DNA of 64,000 bases from Advenella kashmirensis W13003 (GCF_000506985.1 NZ_KI650979.1:434001-498000), one strand, 5' to 3'; numbered from the stretch's first letter, positions 33,838 to 43,687 are shown. The notes: a model not told the origin generated them from the sequence alone. Numbers and translations: made by a program.

Positions 33838-34824
33838 TCAGTTGAGTTCGGCGCCTGAAATCCTGACGCGCTCCTTCTGCACGACCCGGTCTTTTTTCAG
33901 GTAAGCCGTAAAACTGGTGCCGCTGGTGCCATCGACGATGAAGCCGCTGGGGGCAAGCGCAGTCTCGACAAATTGCCGGCTGGCCAAGGCCTTTTCAAAT
34001 GCATTGATCAGTCGACTCAAGGCCGTCTCATCCATATTCTTGGGACCGTAAGCAGCAATGGTATAGCTTGATCCGATATTGTTCAAACCATTCTCTGCAA
34101 ACGTTTCTACTTTCGGAATCGCCGCGAGCCGCTCTGGCGAGCCGACCGCAATCCCCTTGACCCCACCGGCGTTGATATGTGTGATGGCGGCGCTGCTGCC
34201 CGTGAAGCAGGCATCGATCCGTCCGGACATCAAATCGGGAAACATGGCGGACGACCCTTTGTAAGGCACATGGGTCAGCGCGATGCCCTGTGTGTTCGCC
34301 AGCATCGCCATGGGCAGGTGCGTCACCCCGCCAATCCCCGCCGATCCTCCTATCAATCCCTTTGACTTGGCATAGGCAATAAACGATTTCAGCGAATCCG
34401 CAGGAAAGTCCGGACGCGCGACCAGAACCAGTGGCACGCGCACAAGCAGGCAAATGGGCGTCAGATCCTCGGGCACATAATTGATTTTGTCATAAAGAAA
34501 CTGACTCTGCGTAATCGGCGCTTCCGTGGAAATCAGAATGTGATAGCCAGCAGGCTCGGCCCGGGATACAGTTTGTGTGGCCAGCATTTCATTGGCTCCG
34601 GGTTTGTTCTCGACAACCACCGTTTGCCCCAGCGCTTTGCTCACTTCATTGCCCAGGGCGCGGGCGAAATTATCGACGTTTCCACCCGCGCTGTAGCCAA
34701 TAATGAAACTGATGGGCTTTTTGGGGTAAGCCTGCGCCGGGGAAGACAGCAGGCTTGCCGCCGGCGTGGAAAAACCAGCGAGCGGGAGGGATAAGCCCGC
34801 CGTTAAAATAGCACGTCTTTTCAT
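33838..34824 (-). CDS. Bug/TctC-family periplasmic receptor
   Basis: A 328-aa receptor beginning MKRRAILTAGLSLPLAGFST, a long signal with adjacent arginines, then YPKKPISFIIGYSAGGNVDNFARAL, the Bug family start, with Ser-Ala-Gly-Gly in the carboxylate loop. It is the last gene of the minus CoA-ester island and is 94 bp downstream of the racemase gene. The ligand is probably the carboxylate degraded by that island. No TctA/B genes are nearby. Confidence 0.84.
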   Translation of the reverse strand: MKRRAILTAGLSLPLAGFSTPAASLLSSPAQAYPKKPISFIIGYSAGGNVDNFARALGNEVSKALGQTVVVENKPGANEMLATQTVSRAEPAGYHILISTEAPITQSQFLYDKINYVPEDLTPICLLVRVPLVLVARPDFPADSLKSFIAYAKSKGLIGGSAGIGGVTHLPMAMLANTQGIALTHVPYKGSSAMFPDLMSGRIDACFTGSSAAITHINAGGVKGIAVGSPERLAAIPKVETFAENGLNNIGSSYTIAAYGPKNMDETALSRLINAFEKALASRQFVETALAPSGFIVDGTSGTSFTAYLKKDRVVQKERVRISGAELN

Positions 34825-34918
34825 GACCGTTGTCTCCTATCGTTATTTGAATGTACTAACTCCTATCTACCGACTCCTCTCTACTGGCGCCTGTCTGCCG
34901 ACGCATCAGGCAAAACTT

Positions 34919-36028
34919 CTACGACCACCCGGCGTCTACCTCCGCATAATCCGTGAATAACGACTGTTTGGACACGGCAAATCTGTTTTCACCAAAGATA
35001 GGCGCCGGACCGGGTATCAATTCATCACCATCACGCAAGACCGTCCCCCTGTCATGCAAATGAGGATGCAATGGCGCTTCGGACAGACTGAGCACGGGGC
35101 TGACGCAGGCGTCGATACCCTCGAAGAACTCCATCCATTCGTCACGTGTTTTCGTCATAAAGGCGTCGGTGAACATTTGACGGATGGTCGGCCAGTTTGC
35201 CTTATTATTGCGGTCAGGAGCAGATTGCTTCAGGCCCAGTCGAATAATGAGATTGTCATAAAATTTGGGCTCAAGCGCTCCCACGGCAATTCGTTTCTGA
35301 TCACGGGTGTGGTAGGTGTCGTACCACGGAACCCCGCCATCCAGCGGGTTGCTCTCCCGTTCGTCCACCCACTGCCCCATGCTGTAGCGGCTGTAGATCA
35401 ATGACATCAGCACCGACGCACCATCGACCATGGCGCAATCTATAACAATGTCCTGTCGCTGATCCTTTGGCCGTACCAGCGAAGACAGTATTCCTGTCAG
35501 AAGAAAGCACCCGCCACCTGCGAAATCGCCAATGATATTTAGCGGAATGGCTGGTTTATCCCTGGGCCCGATCGAATCCAGGATCCCCGATACCGCGATG
35601 TAATTGATATCGTGGCCGGCCTGAGTCGAGAGCGGTCCCTGTTGCCCCCAGCCTGTCATTCTGCCGAAAATAATATGCCGGTTTTTATCGAATACCTGCC
35701 GCGGCCCCATATTGAGCCGCTCCATGGCGCCGGGACGCATTCCTTCCACAAGCACATCGGCCTTTTCGACCAGTGAAAGTAGCTGCTGGCGACCCGTATC
35801 GGTTTTCAGATCAAGTTCCAGGCGCTTTCTTCCACGCAGGACACTGCCATACGTGTCTTTCGCGGTGCTGGCGCCGGGTCGTTCAATGCGAACGATATCG
35901 GCGCCAAGATCTGCGAGCACCATGCACGCCCACGGCACCGGACCCAATGCTTCGATTTCGACGATCCGGATTCCGGCCAGCGGTTTGCTGCCTGCAGAAG
36001 ATGCCTCTGCGCCCGTTTTATTTTCCAT
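34919..36028 (-). CDS. Alpha-methylacyl-CoA racemase-like protein
   Basis: A 369-aa protein of the family III CoA-transferase fold, but with the racemase triad: H139 in AGHDINY, D168 in NIIGDFAGGG and E253 in GALEPKFY, matching His126, Asp156 and Glu241 of the mycobacterial enzyme. It should exchange the (R) and (S) forms of 2-methyl-branched acyl-CoAs so that an (S)-specific acyl-CoA dehydrogenase can act. That dehydrogenase is encoded 21 bp upstream. The ATG at 36028 is chosen over a TTG at 36040. Confidence 0.82.
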   Translation of the reverse strand: MENKTGAEASSAGSKPLAGIRIVEIEALGPVPWACMVLADLGADIVRIERPGASTAKDTYGSVLRGRKRLELDLKTDTGRQQLLSLVEKADVLVEGMRPGAMERLNMGPRQVFDKNRHIIFGRMTGWGQQGPLSTQAGHDINYIAVSGILDSIGPRDKPAIPLNIIGDFAGGGCFLLTGILSSLVRPKDQRQDIVIDCAMVDGASVLMSLIYSRYSMGQWVDERESNPLDGGVPWYDTYHTRDQKRIAVGALEPKFYDNLIIRLGLKQSAPDRNNKANWPTIRQMFTDAFMTKTRDEWMEFFEGIDACVSPVLSLSEAPLHPHLHDRGTVLRDGDELIPGPAPIFGENRFAVSKQSLFTDYAEVDAGWS

Positions 36029-36049
36029 GACTCGGCCCAAAAAGATCTG

Positions 36050-37204
36050 CTATTGCCTGAAGGCATCAAAGCCGGTCAGCTCCCTGCCCTGAATCAGGGC
36101 GAGAATGCCCGGCGTGCCGTCCGGTATGGTCAAGGTTCGCACGTCACGCGCCATTTGCTCCAGCCCCAGTTCCCGGCTTAACCCCATCGCACCGTGCACC
36201 CGCATGGCAAGTGCAATCGCTTTGTCGCAGGCATCAACAGCATAGCGCTTGGCCATTGCCGACAAACCATTTGCGCGTTCGCCACGATCAATAGCCGACA
36301 AGGCGTTGTAACAAAGCAGCCGGGACGCCATGACCAGTGTTTCCATATCGGCAAGGTCTACCTGAATGGATTGGAAAGCGCCAAGATTTTTGCCAAATTG
36401 CTTTCGTACCCCCACGTAGTCCCTGCTCATCTCCAGTGCCCGGTTCGCCAGGTGCACCGCCATCAGGCCGACCGTTGGCCGGTTCGCCAGCCAGGTGATG
36501 GTCAGCAGCTTTGCGGTATTGGCATCATCGGGACAGATATTGGCCGTGGGCACGACACAATCATTGAAGAGCACTTCACCTAGCGGTGCCTGGCACAGGC
36601 CGTGCATGCCCACTTCTTCAGATTCAAAGTCCGACTCCGGACGCTCGACCAGAACCCGTCCCATCCGATAGCCACCATCGCCAGTCGGAATCCGGCAGGT
36701 GATATGAATAACGTCGCATACCGTGGCATTGGAAATCCACTGCTTCCGGCCATTTACAACCACGTTGTCACCTGCAAATTCGCCGGTGGTCTTGATACCC
36801 CTGGGGTCTGAGCCGCACCCTGGCTCGCTGCTGCCCGTTGCACCGATCATCTCACCGGCCATCAATTTGGCAACATACTTCTCCTTTTGCTCCTCAGATC
36901 CACCAAAATAAATGCGCGTGGTGGTGGCCTCATGCGGCTGGACAATCAATCCAACCGTCGGCGGCATTTGCTCCATGATCAGACCGTAGTCCAGCATCTT
37001 CAGGCCCATGCCGCCGCCTTCCTCCGGCACTCGGGCCGAGGTCAGTCCCACATCTGCCGCCTTCGACAAAATATCAAGAACGTCATTTTTCTCAAGCGCC
37101 CTGTCCTTGTCTCTGGCGTCAAGCAAAGGCTGTATATGCTTGCGGCTGACGTTACTGGCCGCATCAATCAACATGCGTTGATCTTCCGTCAATGAAAATT
37201 CCAT
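36050..37204 (-). CDS. Acyl-CoA dehydrogenase
   Basis: A 384-aa FAD-dependent enzyme with FSLTEDQRMLIDAASNVSRKH at the N-terminus, GATGSSEPGCGSDPRGIKTT and KQWISNATVCDVIHITCR in the middle, and a C-terminal helical domain (RVHGAMGLSRELGLEQMARDVRTLTIPDGTPGI). The segment near the end has Asp (PDGT) where many family members have the catalytic Glu (YEGT), so the base may lie elsewhere. It would oxidise the branched acyl-CoA to the enoyl-CoA. ATG at 37204 has AGGGA upstream. Confidence 0.85.
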   Translation of the reverse strand: MEFSLTEDQRMLIDAASNVSRKHIQPLLDARDKDRALEKNDVLDILSKAADVGLTSARVPEEGGGMGLKMLDYGLIMEQMPPTVGLIVQPHEATTTRIYFGGSEEQKEKYVAKLMAGEMIGATGSSEPGCGSDPRGIKTTGEFAGDNVVVNGRKQWISNATVCDVIHITCRIPTGDGGYRMGRVLVERPESDFESEEVGMHGLCQAPLGEVLFNDCVVPTANICPDDANTAKLLTITWLANRPTVGLMAVHLANRALEMSRDYVGVRKQFGKNLGAFQSIQVDLADMETLVMASRLLCYNALSAIDRGERANGLSAMAKRYAVDACDKAIALAMRVHGAMGLSRELGLEQMARDVRTLTIPDGTPGILALIQGRELTGFDAFRQ

Positions 37205-37273
37205 CTCCACATCCCTGATCGTTATCTTTTATGCTGCTTCCAGTCCCCGATTTCCGGTCTTCTTAACCGGCAA

Positions 37274-38281
37274 TCACGCTGCTTTTTTCTCGGTCACTTC
37301 CACGACGATCCTGCCCACAGTCGACACGTCAAAGAAGCCGTCCATTTTGCTATCCAATTGCTCAAACGGTATCGTGCTTGCAATAAGATCAGATTTGGTG
37401 GGCTTCAGATCGGCTCCCATGCGGTCCCACAGCCGTTTTCGCTCCGGCATGGCCAGCTGTCGGGACACATTAATACCCAGGATATCCACCGAGCGCAATA
37501 CGAATGGCAGGACCGTCATTTTGGTGTCCACGAACACCATGCCGGCAATCGCGACTTTGCCATGCGGTTTCACGTTCGCACACAGGCGATCGAGAAACTG
37601 CCCGCCCACGTTATCCATGGCGCCCGCCATATAAGCGCCGCTCACCATGGGCGCAGGGTCCTTCATAAAGTCTTCGCGCAGAATAATTTTAGAAGCGCCG
37701 ATTTCCCGTAGATACCCCTCTTGCTCGCGTTTGCCCGAAATGGCAATCACCTCGTATCCAAGATTGGACAGCATATTGATCGCCAAGCTTCCGACGCCGC
37801 CCGTCGCGCCCGATATCCCGATCGGCCCGTCACCCGGTTTCAGCCCCGCTTTCTCGAACCGGTCTACCGCCAGGGCAGCAGTCAGGCCTGATGTACCCAA
37901 CACCATGGCGTCCCATAAAGACAAACTGTCCGGCAAGGGCACTACCCATTCTGCCGGAACCCGTGCGTAGTCGGCGTATGCACCGTCATGCATGGTACCT
38001 AACTGATAGTTCGTGACAGCCACACGATCTCCTGGCGTGAACCTCGGATCCTTCGAGTGCAGAACGGTGCCCGACAGGTCCACCCCTGTCACGCAGGGCC
38101 GATCCGGGCGCACATTCTTGCCGACACCGCGGGCAGCCATCGCATCTTTGTAGGTGATCGCCGAATAGGCCACCTTGATTACGACCGCACCGTCATCAAT
38201 GTCGTCCATAGACAATTGCTCGAACTTGCATACCGGTTTACCGTCAATCGTATGCACTCTGAAAGCCTTGAATTTTTCCAT
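37274..38281 (-). CDS. AcuI/YhdH-type acrylyl-CoA reductase-like oxidoreductase
   Basis: A 335-aa medium-chain reductase without zinc ligands. VKVAYSAITYKDAMAARGVGKNVRPDRPCVTGVDLSGTV and ISGATGGVGSLAINMLSNLGYEVIAISGK mark the YhdH/AcuI group, which reduces acrylyl-CoA with NADPH. A typical role beside acyl-CoA dehydrogenases is disposal of a toxic enoyl-CoA intermediate. The ATG at 38281 follows GGAAAC; the longer frame overlaps the CoA-transferase gene. A second relative is encoded at 48617. Confidence 0.82.
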   Translation of the reverse strand: MEKFKAFRVHTIDGKPVCKFEQLSMDDIDDGAVVIKVAYSAITYKDAMAARGVGKNVRPDRPCVTGVDLSGTVLHSKDPRFTPGDRVAVTNYQLGTMHDGAYADYARVPAEWVVPLPDSLSLWDAMVLGTSGLTAALAVDRFEKAGLKPGDGPIGISGATGGVGSLAINMLSNLGYEVIAISGKREQEGYLREIGASKIILREDFMKDPAPMVSGAYMAGAMDNVGGQFLDRLCANVKPHGKVAIAGMVFVDTKMTVLPFVLRSVDILGINVSRQLAMPERKRLWDRMGADLKPTKSDLIASTIPFEQLDSKMDGFFDVSTVGRIVVEVTEKKAA

Positions 38282-38300
38282 TTTGTTTCCGTTCCCTATT

Positions 38301-39563
38301 TCACACTTTGACCGATTGTTCGTAATTTTCCTGGCCGGTATACACGACACCATCGTCTTCCAGTGCCGCTATCTCAACCTCACTTAAACCCAGGTATTTG
38401 CTCAGAATATGTTCTGTGTCCTGACCGACTTTCTTTCCCGCCCATTTGATTGTCCCCGGCGTCGTGCTCAATTTGGGCACCACGCCCGCCAGCGTCACAT
38501 GCCCCACGTCATCGTCCGGAACATTGATCAGCATTTTTCTCTGTTCAAAATGCGGGTCAGAGAAGATATCTTTCATGTTGAAGATTTTGGTCGCGGGCAC
38601 CTCTGCCTGATCCAGGAGCGCCTGAATACTTGCCGAGTCTTTGCCCAACGCCCAGTCCTGTACGATCCGTTCAATTTCAGCCTCATTGGCATTACGCGCA
38701 CTCTGGGTCCTGAACCTGGGGTCATCCGCCAATTGCGGTTGCGCCATGGCTTGCGTCAGCCTGCGAAAAACCGAATCGGCCAGTGCCGCAATATGAACGT
38801 ACTGGCCATCGCCGCATTTGAAGATGGTGTTCGGCGCACTATTGGGAAGCCGGGAGCCAGCGCGTGTTTCTATCACTTTTTTCTGCGCATACGCAGGTAC
38901 CTGGGATTCCACAAAACTGAAGGCCGATTCGATCAGGCTGACATCCACAATCTGGCCTGTCCCTGTCAAATCCCGGACTCTGAGCGCCATCAGGGTACCG
39001 ATCATGGAATAGAGTCCGGTAATGTAATCGGTCAGCGGCATGGCCACGCGTGATGGCGGCCTGTCGGGTTCGCCGATCAGATCGCGCAGCCCGCTCATGG
39101 CCTCGCCGATCACGCCATATCCTGGCTTGCCGCTATATGGCCCTGTCTGCCCATAGCCGCTGATTCGGGTGAGAATAATGTCGGGTTTGATTTTCGACAA
39201 TTCGTCGTATCCCAGTCCCCACTTTTCAAGTGTGCCGGGCCTGAAGTTCTCGATGACGATATCAAACTCAGGCAACAGCTTTTTAATCAGCGTCTGTCCT
39301 TCCGATGACCTGAGGTTGATTGAAATATTGTCCTTATTACGCAGAATGCTGGCGGCGTAAAGCGACTTGCCCTGATATTCATGGCCCAGGCCCCGGATCG
39401 GATCCCCGCCAGGAGCCTCGACTTTGACAACTTCTGCACCGAAATCGGCGAAGATCCTGCCACAAAACGGACCGGATACTGTGGATCCCAGTTCCAGCAC
39501 TCTCACACCATAAAGCGCACCATTTTCCTTGAGCTGATCAAGAATGAAATTGGAATTATTCAT
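38301..39563 (-). CDS. Family III (CaiB/BaiF) CoA-transferase
   Basis: A 420-aa enzyme. ALYGVRVLELGSTVSGPFCGRIFADFGAEVVKVEAPGGDPIRG and IENFRPGTLEKWGLGYDEL are family hallmarks, and the catalytic Asp is in RVAMPLTDYITGL. AAAGGAGGAG directly precedes the ATG at 39563, the strongest ribosome site in the island. As first gene of the five-gene minus operon it probably activates the imported acid to its CoA ester. The acyl donor is not predictable. Confidence 0.86.
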   Translation of the reverse strand: MNNSNFILDQLKENGALYGVRVLELGSTVSGPFCGRIFADFGAEVVKVEAPGGDPIRGLGHEYQGKSLYAASILRNKDNISINLRSSEGQTLIKKLLPEFDIVIENFRPGTLEKWGLGYDELSKIKPDIILTRISGYGQTGPYSGKPGYGVIGEAMSGLRDLIGEPDRPPSRVAMPLTDYITGLYSMIGTLMALRVRDLTGTGQIVDVSLIESAFSFVESQVPAYAQKKVIETRAGSRLPNSAPNTIFKCGDGQYVHIAALADSVFRRLTQAMAQPQLADDPRFRTQSARNANEAEIERIVQDWALGKDSASIQALLDQAEVPATKIFNMKDIFSDPHFEQRKMLINVPDDDVGHVTLAGVVPKLSTTPGTIKWAGKKVGQDTEHILSKYLGLSEVEIAALEDDGVVYTGQENYEQSVKV

Positions 39564-39686
39564 GTACTCCTCCTTTCTGAAGTTCATTAAACTACGATTG
39601 CTCGTGAGTTCAAACCTCAATAATCAGAAAGGGGGTTCCTGTTTTTCCGAATCAGAATGGGGCAGTGAGTGAGTGGTTCAATAGTG

Positions 39687-39712
39687 CGGACCGTCGTCCT
39701 GGAAACGGTCCG
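39687..39712. terminator. Hairpin downstream of mmsB
   Basis: CGGACCGT (39687-39694) and ACGGTCCG (39705-39712) form a perfect 8-bp GC-rich stem with a 10-base loop, 15 bp beyond the mmsB stop. On the plus strand it is followed by TTTT; on the minus strand there is no T run. It probably insulates mmsB from the downstream CoA-transferase operon. Confidence 0.5.
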
Positions 39713-39726
39713 TTTTCGCGGCGGTC

Positions 39727-40632
39727 TTAAGCAGGATTGCCGGTCTGCCGTTCACTATAAAGTTTAACCACTGCCGAGAAATCTTCGCCGCCATGGCCTT
39801 GCAGACTGAGAGTCTGATAGAGCTGTTGCGCCACTGCACCAAGAATCACCGGTCGTTTGACAGAACGGGCTGCCTCAATTGCCAGACCCATGTCTTTGAG
39901 CATCAGATCGCACCCAAATCCACCGGTGTAACCGCGTGCGGCGGGTGCCGTCTCCAGCGCGCCTGGATAAGGGTTGCATACTTCCGTACTCCAGCATCGG
40001 CCCGTCGACGTGTTGATGATATCAGCCAGAATTTTGGCGTCCATCCCCAGCGACACGCCCAGCGTCATCGCCTCGGCAGCGCCAGCCATGGAGATACCCA
40101 GCAACATATTGTTGGCCACTTTCGCAACTTGCCCATTGCCACTGGGCCCGCAATGGACGATTTTCCTGCCCATCGCTTCCAGAACCGGTTTTGCTGCCGA
40201 AAAACCGGCGTCGGTCCCGCCAACCATGAACGTCAAGGTGCCGGCCGCAGCGCCACCCGTGCCACCCGAGACAGGTGCATCGATCATCGGATTGCCTTGT
40301 TTGGACGCAATATCAGCAATCTCCCGTGCAGTATGCGGGTCAATAGTAGAGCAATCAGCGAGCATCACGCCCTTGCGTACAGCGGCAAGCAGCCCGCTTT
40401 CTCCAAGATACACAGACTTGACATGCGCTGCCGCAGGCAGCATGGTAATGATCATGTCTACGTCATGCCCGGCCACTGCAGCCGGACTCTCCGCGGCGGC
40501 GGCTCCCGCGTCAGTCAAAGATGAGACCGCTGTCAGGTTGATATCAAACACAACCAGCGCGTGACCCGCTTTAAGCAAATTGTGCGCCATCGGCGCGCCC
40601 ATATTTCCCAAACCCAAAAAACCAATTTTCAT
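39727..40632 (-). CDS. mmsB: 3-hydroxyisobutyrate dehydrogenase
   Basis: A 301-aa NAD-dependent beta-hydroxyacid dehydrogenase: GFLGLGNMGAPMAHNLLKAGH (3-23) is the dinucleotide site, DAPVSGGTGGAAAGTLTFMVGG is the substrate loop and KVANNMLLG carries the catalytic Lys. It converts 3-hydroxyisobutyrate to methylmalonate semialdehyde in valine breakdown. GGAGGATAACG precedes the ATG at 40632. It lies 69 bp downstream of mmsA, the usual mmsAB order, which makes this assignment firm. Confidence 0.9.
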   Translation of the reverse strand: MKIGFLGLGNMGAPMAHNLLKAGHALVVFDINLTAVSSLTDAGAAAAESPAAVAGHDVDMIITMLPAAAHVKSVYLGESGLLAAVRKGVMLADCSTIDPHTAREIADIASKQGNPMIDAPVSGGTGGAAAGTLTFMVGGTDAGFSAAKPVLEAMGRKIVHCGPSGNGQVAKVANNMLLGISMAGAAEAMTLGVSLGMDAKILADIINTSTGRCWSTEVCNPYPGALETAPAARGYTGGFGCDLMLKDMGLAIEAARSVKRPVILGAVAQQLYQTLSLQGHGGEDFSAVVKLYSERQTGNPA

Positions 40633-40701
40633 CGTTATCCTCCAATAGTCGATATCTGTTATCGACACGAACCACAAAAAGCTCGCATCGATTCTGCTTC
40701 T

Positions 40702-42225
40702 TTATTTCAAACTGATGGTTGTGTTGACTTCCTGCGCCACCGTGCTGTCATCGAACCAGCGCTCGGTGATTGTCTTGGTTTGCGTGTAGAACATGACGAC
40801 CTGTTTGCCATAAGGGCCCAGATCACCCAGCTTGGACGCCCTTGACCCGGTGAACGAAAAAACAGGCACCGGCACCGGAATCGGAACGTTAATGCCAACC
40901 TGACCCACATCGATATCTTCCTGGAACTTGCGGGCAGCAGCACCCGACTGCGTAAAAATCGCCGTGCCGTTGCCATTGGGATTGCGATTGATGAATTCAA
41001 TGGCTTCGTCAATCGTGTCCACACCAACCAGGGACAACACAGGACCAAAAATTTCCTGCTCGTAAATATCCATACCCGGTTTCACGCCAGAAAAAATAGT
41101 CGGCCCGACAAAGTTGCCCGTTTCGTAGCCCGGCACCTGAGGAAGTCGGCCATCGAGTTCCAGCCTGGCACCCTGCGCGATACCCTGCTCGATGAGCGAA
41201 GACACCCGATCAAGTGCCGCGCGCGACACCAACGGTCCTACATCAACCCCTTGTTCCGTGCCGCTTCCGACCTTCAGTGCCCTGGCTTTTTCTACAATCT
41301 CGGGAACCCATGTTTGCGCCTCTCCCACCAGGACCACAACCGGCAACGCCATGCATCGCTGGCCCGCTGCGCCGAAGGCTGCACCTGCAATTGCATTGAG
41401 CGACTGCTCCTTGTTCGCATCGGCAAGTACAATGGCGTGGTTCTTTGCCCCCATCATGCACTGCGCCCGCTTGCCTGCCAGTGTTGCGCGGTTATACACA
41501 TGCGTGCCGACTTTTGTCGACCCGACAAATGAAATAGCCTTGATGTCGGCATGATCGCACAAGGCATTGACCGCGCGCTCTCCGCCATGCACCACGTTCA
41601 GGACTCCGGCAGGAACACCGGCTTCCATCGCCAGTTCACACAGACGCATGGTAACCATCGGGTCCTGCTCTGAGGGCTTAAGTACAAATGTGTTACCGCA
41701 GGCAATGGCCATTGGAAACATCCAGAGTGGAATCATGGCCGGAAAATTGAACGGTGTTATGCCTGCGCACACCCCCAGTGGCTGCATCAAGGTGTAGGTA
41801 TCCACTCCGGTGGCTACGTTATTGGCCAATTCCCCTAACTGCAAATTTCCAATGGATGCCGCATGCTCCACGACTTCAAGCCCGCGAAAAACATCCCCCT
41901 CGGCATCAGGCAAGGTTTTTCCTTGCTCTGCAGTCAGAATCGCTGCCAGCTCTTGCATGTTTTCACAGATCAGTTGCTGGTATTTCAGAAAAATGCGGGC
42001 GCGCGTTCCGATAGACGTCTTGCGCCATGTCTTGAAGGCCTCTTTTGCACTTTGAACGGCGAGTGCAATTTCGTCGTCGGTGGCAAATGGCACTTGCGCC
42101 AGCACTTCCTGGGTTGCCGGGTTGATCACGTCGCGCCACTCGGTGGTCGCGGACTCAACGAACCGGCCGCCGATCAGCAGCTTCACAGACGGGGTTGACG
42201 GAATGAGTGCGGGATTGATTGACAT
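40702..42225 (-). CDS. mmsA: Methylmalonate-semialdehyde dehydrogenase (CoA-acylating)
   Basis: A 507-aa aldehyde dehydrogenase that makes propionyl-CoA from methylmalonate semialdehyde. [33 protein letters not shown] and [18 protein letters not shown] (catalytic Cys) are diagnostic of MmsA. The ATG at 42225 with AAGGAG upstream gives the normal family length; the frame extending to 42702 is an artefact that overlaps the divergent LysR gene. It is followed by mmsB and is probably controlled by the LysR encoded at 42352. Confidence 0.92.
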   Translation of the reverse strand: MSINPALIPSTPSVKLLIGGRFVESATTEWRDVINPATQEVLAQVPFATDDEIALAVQSAKEAFKTWRKTSIGTRARIFLKYQQLICENMQELAAILTAEQGKTLPDAEGDVFRGLEVVEHAASIGNLQLGELANNVATGVDTYTLMQPLGVCAGITPFNFPAMIPLWMFPMAIACGNTFVLKPSEQDPMVTMRLCELAMEAGVPAGVLNVVHGGERAVNALCDHADIKAISFVGSTKVGTHVYNRATLAGKRAQCMMGAKNHAIVLADANKEQSLNAIAGAAFGAAGQRCMALPVVVLVGEAQTWVPEIVEKARALKVGSGTEQGVDVGPLVSRAALDRVSSLIEQGIAQGARLELDGRLPQVPGYETGNFVGPTIFSGVKPGMDIYEQEIFGPVLSLVGVDTIDEAIEFINRNPNGNGTAIFTQSGAAARKFQEDIDVGQVGINVPIPVPVPVFSFTGSRASKLGDLGPYGKQVVMFYTQTKTITERWFDDSTVAQEVNTTISLK

Positions 42226-42317
42226 GCTGTCTCCTTGAATGATGACAATACGAAATTGCAAATGTGATGTGGCTTCAAGCTTAGGCCTGTAAAATTCACT
42301 GCACAATAGACAAAAAC

Positions 42318-42339
42318 GCATTTGGCGTTGCGTAAATGC
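42318..42339. promoter_or_regulatory. Inverted repeat in the mmsA/LysR intergenic region
   Basis: GCATTT (42318-42323) and AAATGC (42334-42339) form an inverted repeat with a 10-bp spacer just upstream of the LysR ATG. The layout fits an autoregulatory LysR site, but it overlaps the Shine-Dalgarno region. Confidence 0.3.
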
Positions 42340-42351
42340 AAGGAGCGATTC

Positions 42352-43236
42352 ATGGACTGGGATAATTTGCGGTTTTTCCTGGAAATAGCCCGAACGGGGC
42401 GGCTGGCCAGCGCGGCGCATCGCCTGGGGGTTGATCAGGCCACGGTTTCCCGGCGCATGACGGCGCTGGAGACGCAGTTGGGCCGTCGTTTGTTCGTGCG
42501 CTCGACCACCGGCATGTCGCTTACCGACGCGGGCCGCCAGCTTACGGTACAGGCAGAGGCAATGGAGGCCGCCGCAGCGGCAGTCGACGCACCGGGCGAA
42601 GACGCCGGCGATGTGATGTCCGGGGTCGTACGGGTCGGCGTGACCGAGGGGTTCGGAACGGCTGTGCTTGCGGAAAAACTGGCGAAACTGACAATCCTGC
42701 ATCCCCTGCTCACCGTTGAACTGGTTGCTGTTCCCGCCATTGTGAATATTTCCCGGCGCGAAGCCGATATTGTGATTGCGCTGGATCGCCCGCAGCGCGG
42801 CCCCTATGTCGTGACCAAATTGAGCGATTACGTGCTGGGGTTCTATGCAAGCGAGGCGTACCTGTCACGAAGTGCTCCGCTGAATGTGCCAGAGGATCTT
42901 CGCCATCACCGCTTGATCAGCTATGTCGATGATCTGCTCTACACCAAGGCTTTACGTTTTCTGAATCACATGCGCGCGCCGAACTTTGCTTTGCGTAGCA
43001 CCAGCGTAACCGCACAATTGCATGCCACCGCGGCCGGCGCGGGCGTGGCCGTTCTGCCTGCTTTTATCGCGAATGATTGCCCTGGGGTGCGCCCCGTGTT
43101 GCCGGATATTCGATTTACACGTACTTTCTGGATGTCCATGCCAGAAGAAATGCGTCATCAGAGTCGCATGAAGAAAACGTGGGATTTTTTAAGGCAGGTC
43201 GCCGAGGAGCACCGGGCAGGTTTGCTGCCGGAATAA
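42352..43236 (+). CDS. LysR-family regulator, likely of mmsAB
   Basis: A 294-aa LysR protein with [41 protein letters not shown] (about 3-40), typical of the MmsR-like group found beside mmsA in proteobacteria. AGGAG at 42341-42345 sets the ATG at 42352. It is divergent from mmsA across 126 bp, which supports control of valine catabolism; the inducer is unknown. Confidence 0.85.
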   Translation: MDWDNLRFFLEIARTGRLASAAHRLGVDQATVSRRMTALETQLGRRLFVRSTTGMSLTDAGRQLTVQAEAMEAAAAAVDAPGEDAGDVMSGVVRVGVTEGFGTAVLAEKLAKLTILHPLLTVELVAVPAIVNISRREADIVIALDRPQRGPYVVTKLSDYVLGFYASEAYLSRSAPLNVPEDLRHHRLISYVDDLLYTKALRFLNHMRAPNFALRSTSVTAQLHATAAGAGVAVLPAFIANDCPGVRPVLPDIRFTRTFWMSMPEEMRHQSRMKKTWDFLRQVAEEHRAGLLPE

Positions 43237-43307
43237 ACCAGACCAGAATTTTGTCGAATACATTCAAGACTGGTGTATCAGGATAGACGTATGAATCCGG
43301 GCTACTG

Positions 43308-43490
43308 CTATATTTTGCCATTCCTGATTCGGTCAAAAACGTTCTGCTTCGCCTCTTCGACCGTCAATTTGCCTTGCATAACAAGTTCCAGATCGGCTAA
43401 TGCTTCGGCGTCAGGAGCCAAACCTTCAAGAGCCAAAGATCCAATTTCGGACCTCATTTCTTGACGGAACTCCTCTGATTGCACGTCCAT
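43308..43490 (-). CDS. Orphan VbhA-type Fic antitoxin
   Basis: A 60-aa protein whose residues 8-56 fit the VbhA antitoxin domain. It holds the inhibitory motif (S/T)xxxE(G/N) as SLALEG (about residues 14-19), whose Glu blocks the ATP site of Fic AMP-transferases, and the C-terminal LADLELVMQGKLTVEEAKQNVF. Class I Fic systems keep the toxin just downstream of the antitoxin, but here the next gene is a LysR on the other strand and no Fic motif is in the window. The ATG at 43490 is favoured over a TTG at 43514. Confidence 0.7.
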   Translation of the reverse strand: MDVQSEEFRQEMRSEIGSLALEGLAPDAEALADLELVMQGKLTVEEAKQNVFDRIRNGKI

Positions 43491-43607
43491 ACTGAGCCCA
43501 TATAAAAAAACCAAGTTCTATTATAAAAAAACGTTATTTATCAGACACTAAAATCGATCTCCGCGCGTAATATGAACGAACACGGACATATCACTTTTAC
43601 CATCAAA

Positions 43608-43629
43608 TAAGATACATTAACGTACTTTG
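43608..43629. promoter_or_regulatory. Putative TetR operator upstream of the MipA/OmpV gene
   Basis: TAAGATAC-N5-ACGTAC-TTTG matches 15 of 22 positions of the palindrome at 45145-45166 upstream of the nearby TetR gene. Its left arm TAAGATAC is the exact complement of that site's right arm. It overlaps the -35 box at 43627. Confidence 0.45.
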
Positions 43630-43656
43630 ACAAGTCGCTGCGCTTCACCTTAAGAT
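43627..43656 (+). promoter_or_regulatory. Putative promoter of the MipA/OmpV gene
   Basis: TTGACA (43627-43632) and TAAGAT (43651-43656) are separated by 18 bp and lie about 32 bp before the ATG. The -35 is a perfect consensus and the -10 matches four of six positions. Confidence 0.5.
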
Positions 43657-43687
43657 TCTTTCACGAACCTTAAACCCTGGAGTTAGC

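Noticed and set aside
40702-42702. An N-terminal extension of mmsA to 42702
   Set aside because: The extra 159 codons overlap the divergent LysR gene. The ATG at 42225 has a strong ribosome site and gives the normal length.
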